Source: Bin22 sp034428635
GTDB lineage: Bacteria > Chloroflexota > Dehalococcoidia > Lucifugimonadales > UBA3495
Assembly (NCBI GenBank): GCA_034428635.1
Contig: DAOUHR010000084.1
Coordinates: 1-20,257, forward strand
Length of the DNA stretch: 20,257 nt
Direction of reading: 5' to 3'
Shown piece after piece: positions 7,996 to 14,649 of the stretch. Made by a program: the position numbers and the translations under genes. Below the pieces are notes generated by a model that saw only the letters and a list, made by a program, of their open reading frames with translations, was not told the origin of the DNA and made no database searches. Within the stretch, counting starts at the first letter, position 1, and every line of letters begins with the position of its first letter.

Positions 7996-9195
7996 ATGCC
8001 CCGATTGGAAACCCTCAGTGAAGTACAGCGCAGGACGCTGGAGTTTTTCCCTTGCCTGGAGCATGACGACACGCCCTGGGTTGCCCTGGACAAGCCCCTG
8101 TCCCAGTGCAAGGTTGCCCTGGTGACATCCGCCGGGCTTCACCTCCGGGACGACCAGCCCTTCACCCGGGACACGCCCGGCGGTGAGTCCACTTACCGGG
8201 TCATTCCCAGCGACTGCGAGCCCTCCGACGTGGTGCAGAGCCACTTCTCCATCGGCTTTGATCATACTGGCATTTACCGGGACCTGAACGTTACCTTCCC
8301 GATGGACCGTCTGCGTGAATTAAATGATGGGGGCGAAATTGGAAGTCTTTCCGGAGATTATTACTCGTTCATGGGAGCCCTTCGCGACGCCAGCACGGTG
8401 ATTAGCGAGACGGGTCCCGAGGTGGCCCGCCTCATGAAGGCCGAGGGTGTTGACGTTGCGCTGTTAACCCCTACTTGACCCCTCTGCACCCACACCGTGA
8501 GTGTGCTTGCGAGGGTCTTCGAGGAACACGGCATCGCCACCGTTACCATCGCCATGGTTCGGGAACACGCCGCGAAGGTTAAGCCGCCCAGGGCCCTCTT
8601 CGTGCCCTTCTTCTTCGGGTTTGCCCTGGGCCGACCCAACGATGCCGGCCACCAGCACCACGTCCTGAAATCGGCATTCGACATGCTGAAGGCGGCGAAG
8701 GGCCCGGTGCTTGAGGACTTCCCTGATGATTCTGCCCCCGCCATCATGCCCCAGGCGTCCCAGGTCGCTGCTGATAAGGAGCAGGCTGACCTCAGCGCCG
8801 CTGACGAGGTTACCGCTCTTCGCGCCTTCTACGAACGCTGGGTGGACAATCACGGGGGCCGCACGGCGGTGGGCCTGTGCGGAGTTCCCCAGCGACGCTT
8901 CCGTGGCGTCATACGCTTCCTGGAAGCCTGCGCTGGAGGTGATGATGCCGTAGATATGGATGAAAGGCCCTCCGGCGTTTCCAGGCCCCAGTTCATCCGG
9001 TACTGCGTGGACGACCTGAAGGCCTTTTACTATGAGGCCCGCATGGAGCAGCACAAGGATGCCGATGAGGACTCGCTGCACCGGTGGTTCTGGGGCAGCA
9101 CTGCTGCAGGAAAGCTGGTGGCCGACCTCGCTGCCACTTTGAACGAATCTGAAGACCCCGTACTGAAGGGCGCCGCCTACGGCCTGGCCCGGTAA
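7996..9195 (+). CDS. Selenoprotein of the glycine/sarcosine/betaine/D-proline reductase selenoprotein B (PrdB/GrdB) family; TGA at 8476-8478 = Sec161
   Basis: Two ORFs in the same frame, separated by a single TGA and 18 bases of open frame, join into one 399-residue protein. Before the TGA are family features: ALVTSAGLHLRDDQPF, a GEIGSLSGDYYSFMGAL motif and GVDVALLTPT. After it come PLCTHTVSVLARVFEEHGI, then PPRALFVPFFFGFALGRPND, which is typical of this family. The site reads T-Sec-P-L-C, a Sec161-x-x-Cys164 redox pair; homologues often have Cys at the Sec position. A hairpin at 8480-8515 supplies the insertion signal. In Stickland reductases the Sec attacks the substrate amine; here no PrdA/GrdA partner is seen, so the substrate is open. 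The start is the ATG at 7996 behind GAGGAGG (7984-7990), not the ATG at 7951, which lacks a site. It follows the Zn alcohol dehydrogenase, probably in the same transcript. Confidence 0.88.
8480..8515 (+). promoter_or_regulatory. Bacterial SECIS element
   Basis: A hairpin starts two bases after the TGA. The lower stem is CCCTC/GAGGG (8480-8484 with 8511-8515), with a single T bulge at 8485. Next are GCA/TGC (8486-8488 with 8508-8510), a 2x2 internal loop, and CACAC/GTGTG (8491-8495 with 8501-8505). The five-base apical loop CGTGA carries G8497-T8498. The loop G is 19 bases past the TGA, within the window usual for bacterial SECIS loops. The element lies inside the coding frame, as SelB-dependent decoding requires. 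Confidence 0.8.
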
Positions 9196-9221
9196 CCTCA
9201 CTTTTCCGGTCGCGAAAATTC

Positions 9222-9273
9222 ATGGGCAGGATGTACAGGAGGAGACACGAAGCGCCTCTTGGATCCTGCCCAT
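9222..9273. repeat. 11-bp inverted repeat between selenoprotein and GNAT genes
   Basis: ATGGGCAGGAT (9222-9232) and ATCCTGCCCAT (9263-9273) are perfect complements around a 30-base loop that itself holds an SD-like AGGAGGAG. It lies between the selenoprotein stop (9195) and the next start (9295). No T-run follows, so a structured RNA, processing site or regulator site fits better than a classic terminator. Confidence 0.45.
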
Positions 9274-9294
9274 TGCTTTAACGGAGAGCCATAA

Positions 9295-9741
9295 GTGGAC
9301 GACGTTGTTGTAAAGCTGGTAGAAACGGAAGCTGACCTGGAAGGCGCCATAAACGTTCGTATGCGGGTATTCGTGGTGGAACAGCAGATCCCCCCGGAAG
9401 AGGAACTGGATGATGCCGATGCCACCGCCACCCATGCCATTGCCCTGCACGGCGACCATGCCATCGGCACTGGACGCATGTTGCTGGTAGAAGGGGACGA
9501 CGATGGAACCTGCCGCGTCGGCCGCATGGCCGTGGACCAGGAGTGGCGCCGCCACGGCGTAGGTGGGCAAATACTGGAGTTCCTGGAAGAGCAGGCCAGG
9601 CAACAGGGCCTAACCCACTGCCTGCTCCACGCCCAGGAATACGTAAAGGCCTTCTACGCCGGGCATGGGTACGTGGAAAGGGGTGAAGTATTCATGGAGG
9701 CGGGAATCCCCCACGTGGAGATGGTAAAGCAGTTGAGTTGA
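9295..9741 (+). CDS. Small GNAT family N-acetyltransferase (YjcF-like)
   Basis: 148 residues from a GTG at 9295, with GGAG about ten bases upstream (ACGGAGAGCC). The conserved N-terminal 'INVRMRVFVVEQQIPPEEELDDAD' and the acetyl-CoA loop 'VGRMAVDQEWRRHGVGGQIL' (Arg-Arg-His-Gly-Val-Gly) define the GNAT fold. The C-terminal 'LHAQEYVKAFYAGHGYVERGEVFMEAGIPHVEM' is typical of the YjcF/ElaA-like branch. It transfers an acetyl group from acetyl-CoA to an amine; the acceptor cannot be told from sequence. It lies 99 bases after the selenoprotein, with a long inverted repeat between, and is followed by a good intrinsic terminator, so it may be the last gene of that transcript or a separate unit. Confidence 0.88.
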   Translation: MDDVVVKLVETEADLEGAINVRMRVFVVEQQIPPEEELDDADATATHAIALHGDHAIGTGRMLLVEGDDDGTCRVGRMAVDQEWRRHGVGGQILEFLEEQARQQGLTHCLLHAQEYVKAFYAGHGYVERGEVFMEAGIPHVEMVKQLS

Positions 9742-9852
9742 CCGTTGTCGGCCCCGGTCCGGGGCTCAGGGACGCGGCCCTCAATGGTGGTAATGGACCG
9801 TGTCGGTCAGGTACTGCCCGTAGCTGGCTGAAGGGCGCGGATTGAATATTAT

Positions 9853-9883
9853 GGCGAGGTTAGCCAGGCCTCGCCTTATTTTT
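9853..9883 (+). terminator. Rho-independent terminator
   Basis: GGCGAGG (9853-9859) pairs with CCTCGCC (9869-9875) around a nine-base loop, followed directly by TTATTTTT (9876-9883). It lies 112 bases after the GNAT stop and is the most classical terminator in the window. A compact GC palindrome (9751-9765) lies closer to the stop but has no T-run. The rest of 9742-9976 shows nothing I can identify. Confidence 0.82.
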
Positions 9884-9976
9884 CTAAGCATATTCATCCT
9901 GTTTCCTCGCCTGCCAGGAAATGGGTTGTGGCGTCTACTACGTCAGGGAGGTTCTTAAGGATTCCACCCAGGCGTA

Positions 9977-10273
9977 CTAGGCGGCAACCTCTTCAATCAC
10001 GCGAACCTCCATCTTGGCGATATGGCTGGTGGGTATGTCGCCCAGGGCCGTCCGCTCAGGTGACGCGAAGTAGGCAGCTTCCTTGTCGGCAATTTCTTCC
10101 TTGCTGCTGAACCGGCGCACCCAGATGAACTCGGTGCGATCGGCATTAACATAAGAACTGACCACCGGAATACCCAGCCGGTCGTGCAGTGGCCGGATGT
10201 GCTCGTTAAATACCTTGAGCCACGAATCCATCATTCCCCGATTGATGGTGTAAATTCTTAATTGCGCGGTCAT
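9977..10273 (-). CDS. NIPSNAP family protein
   Basis: 98 residues with the ferredoxin-like alpha/beta barrel pattern of NIPSNAP domains. It starts with 'LRIYTINRGMMDSWLKVFNEHIRPLHDRLGI', continues with 'FIWVRRFSSKEEIADKEAAYFASPE', and ends with a final strand. Bacterial members are small, stress-responsive-like barrel proteins without an assigned reaction. The ATG at 10273 has GGAG eight bases upstream. It is the last gene of a probable three-gene unit after the TPP enzyme and the enolase-superfamily enzyme, 96 bases behind the latter. Its presence in such catabolic clusters is common but unexplained. Confidence 0.85.
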   Translation of the reverse strand: MTAQLRIYTINRGMMDSWLKVFNEHIRPLHDRLGIPVVSSYVNADRTEFIWVRRFSSKEEIADKEAAYFASPERTALGDIPTSHIAKMEVRVIEEVAA

Positions 10274-10369
10274 GCTTAATGCTCCATGTATGTCAAGAAT
10301 GTAGGATGTCAGGCAGCAGCACTACCTGAATCGCCCCTCATCCTGCTGAGCGAGGCAGAATGAAATGAT

Positions 10370-11464
10370 TCACACCGAGTACTGCCGAATGGCCTCCTCG
10401 CTGAAGGCCAGGCCCAGTCCGGGCTTGTCGGGCACCACTAATTCGCCGTCCACGATGGCCGGGGTTTCCTCGAACAATTGCAGGGACCAGGGCATGTACT
10501 CCACCGTCAGGCCATTGGGGATGGCGGCTATGTTGTGTACCTGCACCTCCGGGGCAACATGGCTGACCACCGGCATATTAAACGCCTCGGCCATGCCTGC
10601 CACCTTTTGGAACTGGGTGATGCCGCCCACCCGCATCAGGTCGATCATCACGATGTCAATGGACCGATTCTCGATAAGCTGGCGGAAGGGAGCGATACCG
10701 AACACGTACTCACCGGCTGCTATAGGCGTGGTCAAGGCATCGGCGATGCGGGCAAGGCCCTGGTAGTCGTCATAAGTAGTCATGTCCTCTAGCCAGAAGA
10801 GGTTGTACTCCTCCACCCGTTTGCCGATGGAGATAGCCCGGTTCACGTCCCAAAGCTGGTTGATGTCGCACATCAGGTCAATGTCCGGACCGATGGCCTC
10901 ACGCATAACTCTGATGCGCGCCACCTCGTCGTCGGCAGAAGGTTCGGCGCCCATCTGGGTCTTCATCTGCCTGAAGCCCTTTTCCACCAGGCGATGTCCT
11001 ACGTCGGCCAGAAACTCCAGATTGCGGTCCCGGGTCAATTGGCCGCTGGCGTAGGTGGGGACCCGGTCCCGGTGGCCGCCCAGCAGCGTGGCTACCGGCA
11101 GACCAAAGGCTTTGCCCTTAATATCCCACAATGCTACGTCCACACCCGACAGGGCGAAGTTGAACATGCCCGGGCCAATGGTGCCCGTCTGCCGCTTCAG
11201 CTTGGCAACGATGGCTTCAATGGCCATAGGGTCGTCGCCGATGATCATGTCGCACATGCAGTCAACGGTAACCTTCAGCGCCGTGAACAGGGGGTTGCCC
11301 ACCATGCCAGGCATGAATGCGTAGCCTATGCCCTGGATCCCCTCGTCGGTATTCAGCTCAATAGTAACGAAGTCCCGCGTGCCGGGCCCAATGGGGATGC
11401 CGTCCACCAGCGGGTTGTCCGCAGGGACCCGCAAAATGCGAGTGTTGTAGCCGGTTATCTTCAT
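10370..11464 (-). CDS. Mandelate racemase/muconate lactonizing enzyme family (enolase superfamily)
   Basis: 364 residues, full length. An N-terminal capping domain (1-120) precedes a TIM barrel with ligands Asp200 (LMCDIN), Glu226 (FWLEDM) and Glu252 (AAGEY) for Mg2+, and the Asp275-His302 dyad (MIDLMRVGG; VVSHVAPE). This spacing matches mandelate racemase closely. At the K-x-K position the sequence is MKTQMG: Lys168 is kept but the second Lys is Gln170. The enzyme therefore probably uses the His/Asp dyad as its base, as many acid-sugar dehydratases of this family do, rather than acting as a two-base racemase; the substrate is unknown. The ATG at 11464 lies downstream of the TPP enzyme gene with a 103-base gap, probably the same operon. 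Confidence 0.92.
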   Translation of the reverse strand: MKITGYNTRILRVPADNPLVDGIPIGPGTRDFVTIELNTDEGIQGIGYAFMPGMVGNPLFTALKVTVDCMCDMIIGDDPMAIEAIVAKLKRQTGTIGPGMFNFALSGVDVALWDIKGKAFGLPVATLLGGHRDRVPTYASGQLTRDRNLEFLADVGHRLVEKGFRQMKTQMGAEPSADDEVARIRVMREAIGPDIDLMCDINQLWDVNRAISIGKRVEEYNLFWLEDMTTYDDYQGLARIADALTTPIAAGEYVFGIAPFRQLIENRSIDIVMIDLMRVGGITQFQKVAGMAEAFNMPVVSHVAPEVQVHNIAAIPNGLTVEYMPWSLQLFEETPAIVDGELVVPDKPGLGLAFSEEAIRQYSV

Positions 11465-11567
11465 AGAACGTCCTCTGGAATGAATTCAGCTTGTAGCCAA
11501 AGGGCGCCCTGATCCGGAGGACATGGCGCCCAATTTCAAAGCCCGGTTTAGGCTGGGCACATCCAAA

Positions 11568-12149
11568 CTAGCGCAGGCCATACTCCTGCATCAGTTCCTG
11601 GATGGCTTGGGGGGTCCGCCGGTTGCTCCCGCCGCCCATCCGCTCTTCCGGATAACGGATGTTGGGGATGGTCTTGACGTGGATGAGGGAAGGTCCGTCT
11701 TGATTCAGGATTTGCTCCGCCTGGGTGGCAAAGTCCTCCAGGTTATCGAAGGAATAGCTGTGGGCATATCCCGCAGACCGCCCCATTTCTTCGTAGTCGG
11801 TAGTCTCGGCGCCGGGCACTTCCTGGCCGCCGGTAGTGGCATAGACGCCATTGTCCATAACAAAGTGGTACAGGTTGGTGGGAGCCTTGTTAGCGATGGT
11901 GACCAGGGCGCCCAGGTTCATCAGGAGACTGCCGTCGCCGTCAAAAATGATTACCTTTTCCTCGGGACGGGCCAGGGCCACACCCAGGCCAAAGGAGTTG
12001 GTTTTTCCCATGGCGCCGCTGGCCGGAACGTCCCGCGCCACGTTGTCGGACACTTCTGCCCACCCGATATTTGCCCGCATGGCCGGCACTACCACCGCGT
12101 TGCCCCGGTATTGGTTCACAATATTCATCACTTCGACCTGGTCGATCAT
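11568..12149 (-). CDS. TPP-binding subunit of a 2-oxo acid decarboxylase (sulfopyruvate/phosphonopyruvate decarboxylase beta-like)
   Basis: 193 residues covering only the C-terminal pyrophosphate-binding domain of TPP enzymes. The motif is IFDGDGSLLMNLGAL with Gly71-Asp72-Gly73, closing with Asn100 in FVMDNGVYAT. Length and 'GAMGKTNSFGLGVALARPEEKVIIFDGDG' layout (from residue 45) resemble the beta subunit of sulfopyruvate decarboxylase and the second half of phosphonopyruvate decarboxylase. These need a separate Pyr-domain subunit to bind TPP; none is seen in this window. The start is taken at the ATG at 12149, with GGAG nine bases upstream; an in-frame ATG at 12209 adds 20 residues without a ribosome site. 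It is the first gene of the unit with the enolase-superfamily and NIPSNAP genes. Confidence 0.85.
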   Translation of the reverse strand: MIDQVEVMNIVNQYRGNAVVVPAMRANIGWAEVSDNVARDVPASGAMGKTNSFGLGVALARPEEKVIIFDGDGSLLMNLGALVTIANKAPTNLYHFVMDNGVYATTGGQEVPGAETTDYEEMGRSAGYAHSYSFDNLEDFATQAEQILNQDGPSLIHVKTIPNIRYPEERMGGGSNRRTPQAIQELMQEYGLR

Positions 12150-12281
12150 TATTTCACTCTCCAAACAGATTATGTGCGAAAGCCGGTCAACATAAACGTC
12201 CGCCGGCAAATTTGGCCCATTCTACCATAGAAACCCGGATAGTAAGGCGGTTGCTCGAGGGAGCCACCCAAACGACGTAAT

Positions 12282-12311
12282 TTGACCTCCGGCCAGCCCG
12301 CTCCTTATACT
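12282..12311 (+). promoter_or_regulatory. Sigma70-type promoter for arsM
   Basis: TTGACC (12282-12287) and TATACT (12306-12311) are separated by 18 bases. The start would be near 12318, about 64 bases before the ATG. No clear ArsR-type operator was recognised around it. Confidence 0.6.
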
Positions 12312-12381
12312 CAACAGGCGAAAAAATGCTGAATTACCGGCGCTGTCCGAAGTAACCAGCAACGAAAATCAGGGGGCATAA

Positions 12382-13161
12382 ATGGCTACTGACCAGAACG
12401 AAATCAAGCGATTTGTACAGGAAAGGTACGGCGCCCGTGCCCGCGGCGTGATTGAAATTTCCGAAGCGCAAACATCGTGTGAAGGGGACGAAGGATGCTG
12501 TGGGCCTTCTGACACGGAACGGGCCCTGCGTCTGTACAATGAAGGCCAGGTGGCCGGTCTGCCTGCCGAGGCAGTGGCCGCTTCCGCCGGTTGCGGCAAT
12601 CCCACGGCCCTGGCGGGATTGAAACCCGGTGAGAGAGTGCTGGACCTGGGTTCCGGCGGCGGTATTGACTGTTTCCTGGCGGCCCAGCAGGTGGGTGATG
12701 CCGGACACGTTACCGGCCTGGATATGACCCTTGACATGCTGGAACTGGCCCACAAGAACCTGGCCACCACCGGCCTGACCAACGTGGAGTTTGTGGAGGG
12801 GGAGATGGAGAACATTCCCCTACCTGACGCCTGCATGGACGTGGTCATCTCCAACTGTGTCATTTGCTTGTCCCCGGACAAGGATGCCGTATTTCGGGAG
12901 GCCTTCAGGGTGCTTTCGCCCGGTGGCCGGATGCACGTTTCCGACATGGTGGCCCTGACTCCCGAGGGTCCGGCGGTTACCGACGCCGAGGCGTGGGTGG
13001 CCTGTGTAGGCGGCGCCGAAGACAAGGCCGTCTACCTGGATCGGCTCTCCCGCGCCGGCTTCGTAAGTGTCGAAACCACCGAAGAAGATATCCGGTTCGA
13101 CAGCGAGGGCGTACCGTTGAACGTGGCCAGCGTCAAAGTGGTTGCCCACAAGCCCGAGTAG
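12382..13161 (+). CDS. arsM: Arsenite S-adenosylmethionine methyltransferase
   Basis: 259 residues with the full ArsM signature. The SAM site is VLDLGSGGGIDCFLAA (from 87) and LDMTLDML. Three cysteines sit where As(III) is bound in characterised ArsM: Cys71 (SAGCGNPTALAGLKPGE), Cys159 (ISNCVICLSPDKDAVFREAF) and Cys208 (WVACVGGA). An additional Cys cluster (33, 39, 40) near the N-terminus is common in the family. The enzyme methylates arsenite stepwise to methylated arsenicals in the cytoplasm, giving detoxification or volatilisation. Where most homologues have VINLSPDK, this one has VICLSPDK. GGGGG (12372-12376) precedes the ATG. No arsR, arsC or arsenite exporter is adjacent, so it stands as a lone arsM behind its own promoter. 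Confidence 0.93.
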   Translation: MATDQNEIKRFVQERYGARARGVIEISEAQTSCEGDEGCCGPSDTERALRLYNEGQVAGLPAEAVAASAGCGNPTALAGLKPGERVLDLGSGGGIDCFLAAQQVGDAGHVTGLDMTLDMLELAHKNLATTGLTNVEFVEGEMENIPLPDACMDVVISNCVICLSPDKDAVFREAFRVLSPGGRMHVSDMVALTPEGPAVTDAEAWVACVGGAEDKAVYLDRLSRAGFVSVETTEEDIRFDSEGVPLNVASVKVVAHKPE

Positions 13162-13190
13162 CCTGAATCTGACTTTCCCAAGTCATGCAA

Positions 13191-13218
13191 ACGAGGCGGG
13201 GGACTATCCCCGCCTCGT
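13191..13218. terminator. Bidirectional hairpin between arsM and the PIG-L gene
   Basis: An 11-bp perfect stem (13191-13201, ACGAGGCGGGG, with 13208-13218) closes a six-base loop. It lacks a T-run. It lies 29 bases after the arsM stop and 29 bases from the stop of the convergent gene, the same design as the hairpin at 2988-3016. Confidence 0.68.
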
Positions 13219-13247
13219 GGCTTGTTCGCTGGTGCGGCGTGAGTGGT

Positions 13248-13958
13248 CTAACCTAAGACAAACCGCTTGAACGCCTCCGCGTACTGGAAGCCTACTTCCG
13301 CCCCTATTTCGCTGCGCCATCCCTTCAGGTACTTGTCTGCGTCCTCCGCGTCCACCTGGCTCGCGTGGGCCCGCAACGCGTCCACGGCGGTTTCTATGTG
13401 TTTCGTAACGTCCACGTATTGGTCGGCGTTCTGCCGGTCCATGATCCACAGTTCCCGCACCTTGTGGGGTTCCAGTCCCTCATCCAGCAGTTCCGGGAAA
13501 GTAAGGCGGTCCCTGGCCGTTGGGTAGACGGCCGCCAGAGTGGCCTCACCCGCGGCAAAGTGATCGGGGTGGCCGATGTAACCTCGTCCCACCAGATCCC
13601 TGACCGGATTCTGACAGATAATCAAGTCTGGCCGGTGACGGCGAATCTGTCTGGCAATGTCCCTCCGCAGATCGAGGGTTGGTTGCAGCATGGCGTCCTC
13701 ATAGCCCAGAAAAACCACGTCATGCAATCCCAGCACCTTGCCGGCGTTGGTCTGCTCCGCCATCCTGATGCGAATCAATTCGTCGCCGCTGATTTCCGGA
13801 TCGTCGATGCCCTTGCTGCCGTCGGTGCACAGGACATAAACCATTTCCCAGCCTTCGCCGCAAAGCTTGGCTACGGTGCCGGAACAGCCCCACTCGGCGT
13901 CGTCGGCATGGGCCACTACTACCATGCCGCGCTTGTTTGAGTCTTCAATAGTGGTCAT
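13248..13958 (-). CDS. PIG-L/LmbE family N-acetylglucosaminyl deacetylase
   Basis: 236 residues. The zinc motif is VVAHADDAEWGCSGTVA (His17, Asp19/Asp20, Glu22), a variant of the usual PHPDDxE, and the third-ligand motif is YIGHPDHFAAGEA (His130, Asp132, His133). The family removes acetyl groups from N-acetylglucosaminyl compounds, including MshB and BshB of mycothiol and bacillithiol synthesis, GlcNAc-PI and antibiotic precursors. Nothing nearby marks a thiol pathway, so the substrate is open. The ATG at 13958 follows GGGGAGG about nine bases upstream; a longer frame to 14174 adds a low-complexity stretch without a ribosome site and is rejected. It converges on arsM with a hairpin between. 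Confidence 0.9.
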   Translation of the reverse strand: MTTIEDSNKRGMVVVAHADDAEWGCSGTVAKLCGEGWEMVYVLCTDGSKGIDDPEISGDELIRIRMAEQTNAGKVLGLHDVVFLGYEDAMLQPTLDLRRDIARQIRRHRPDLIICQNPVRDLVGRGYIGHPDHFAAGEATLAAVYPTARDRLTFPELLDEGLEPHKVRELWIMDRQNADQYVDVTKHIETAVDALRAHASQVDAEDADKYLKGWRSEIGAEVGFQYAEAFKRFVLG

Positions 13959-14105
13959 TAACTGTTGCCTCCCCGATTGAAACACCGCCACGGATGTGTT
14001 CATCCAGCGACGGATCAACCCAAGTTTAGCACAAGGAATTAATGCCAGTTCGGCGCCGGAAAAAGCCGGGGCGAAGATTCCATCTCCGGCACAGCCGACC
14101 TTCGC

Positions 14106-14134
14106 TTGGCAGGATTCCCGCCGGGGATGATAAT
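14106..14134 (+). promoter_or_regulatory. Sigma70-type promoter for the hot-dog protein gene
   Basis: TTGGCA (14106-14111) and GATAAT (14129-14134) are separated by 17 bases. Initiation near 14141 fits the ATG at 14177 and rules against the in-frame ATG at 14042, which lies upstream of this promoter. Confidence 0.5.
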
Positions 14135-14176
14135 GTAAACCGAGAACTTTGGATAAGACTCGATCGGGCGGCAAGA

Positions 14177-14611
14177 ATGGCCAGGTTATGGGCGAGGACC
14201 ACCACCTTTGACTCCGTTAGTGAGGGAGACGAGCTTCCCATTTTGGTGAAGTGGGAAACTGCCGATACGATCGGGCAGTTCCGTTCCCTGGTGCGTGAAG
14301 ACGGAGAAGAAGAACCAATGCAGCCGGATCCCGCTGAATCGTCCGCCTTGTCTATGGCCCCGCAGGCGCTGATCGCCTACGTCATCGAATTGCTGGAGAA
14401 GGGCTTCCCCGTTGCGACCATCATGGCGAAGGGCAGCAGCCTTTCCCTGAAGACCTTTAGCCCGGTGAATGCAGAGGACACGATCAGCCTCTCGGGCGCG
14501 GTCACCGGCAAACAGGTCGAAGGGGAAGTCAACTGCGTGGAGTGCGTGGTTACCATAGAGAATCAAGACAACGTGGTGGTAGCGCAGGCCACGGCCAGAA
14601 TAGCGTTGTAG
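14177..14611 (+). CDS. MaoC-like hot-dog fold protein (probably non-hydratase)
   Basis: 144 residues from the ATG at 14177, where the similarity begins (ARTTTFDSVSEGDELPILVKWETADTI). The C-terminal half, 'SLSLKTFSPVNAEDTISLSGAVTGKQVEGEVNCVECVVTIENQDNVVVAQ' in pattern, follows the MaoC/acyl-dehydratase arrangement of a substrate-entry loop, 'V..GDT..v.G.V', and a last strand ending ATARIAL. The hydratase catalytic Asp...His signature expected around residues 40-60 is absent; that region is acidic and reads EDGEEEPMQPDPAESSALSM. It may be an inactive or regulatory half, or a thioesterase-like protein. The ribosome site is weak. It converges on the dockerin gene with 38 bases between. Family assignment is by pattern only. 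Confidence 0.6.
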   Translation: MARLWARTTTFDSVSEGDELPILVKWETADTIGQFRSLVREDGEEEPMQPDPAESSALSMAPQALIAYVIELLEKGFPVATIMAKGSSLSLKTFSPVNAEDTISLSGAVTGKQVEGEVNCVECVVTIENQDNVVVAQATARIAL

Positions 14612-14629
14612 AAGCCAGGCCACGGCTCA

Positions 14630-14649
14630 ATCGGGTTGCCGATGTTTTT
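14630..14649 (+). terminator. Short intrinsic terminator
   Basis: ATCGG (14630-14634) pairs with CCGAT (14639-14643) around GTTG, followed by GTTTTT (14644-14649), 18 bases after the hot-dog gene stop. The stem is only 5 bp, so strength is uncertain. It fills most of the gap to the convergent gene. Confidence 0.5.

Noticed and set aside
8497..9195. A separate gene beginning at GTG 8497
   Set aside because: Its start lies in the apical loop of the SECIS hairpin, has no ribosome site, and the protein lacks its family's N-terminal half, which is supplied in frame just before the TGA.
14042..14176. Upstream extension of the hot-dog protein from ATG 14042
   Set aside because: Arg-rich, without family similarity, and upstream of the TTGGCA/GATAAT promoter.
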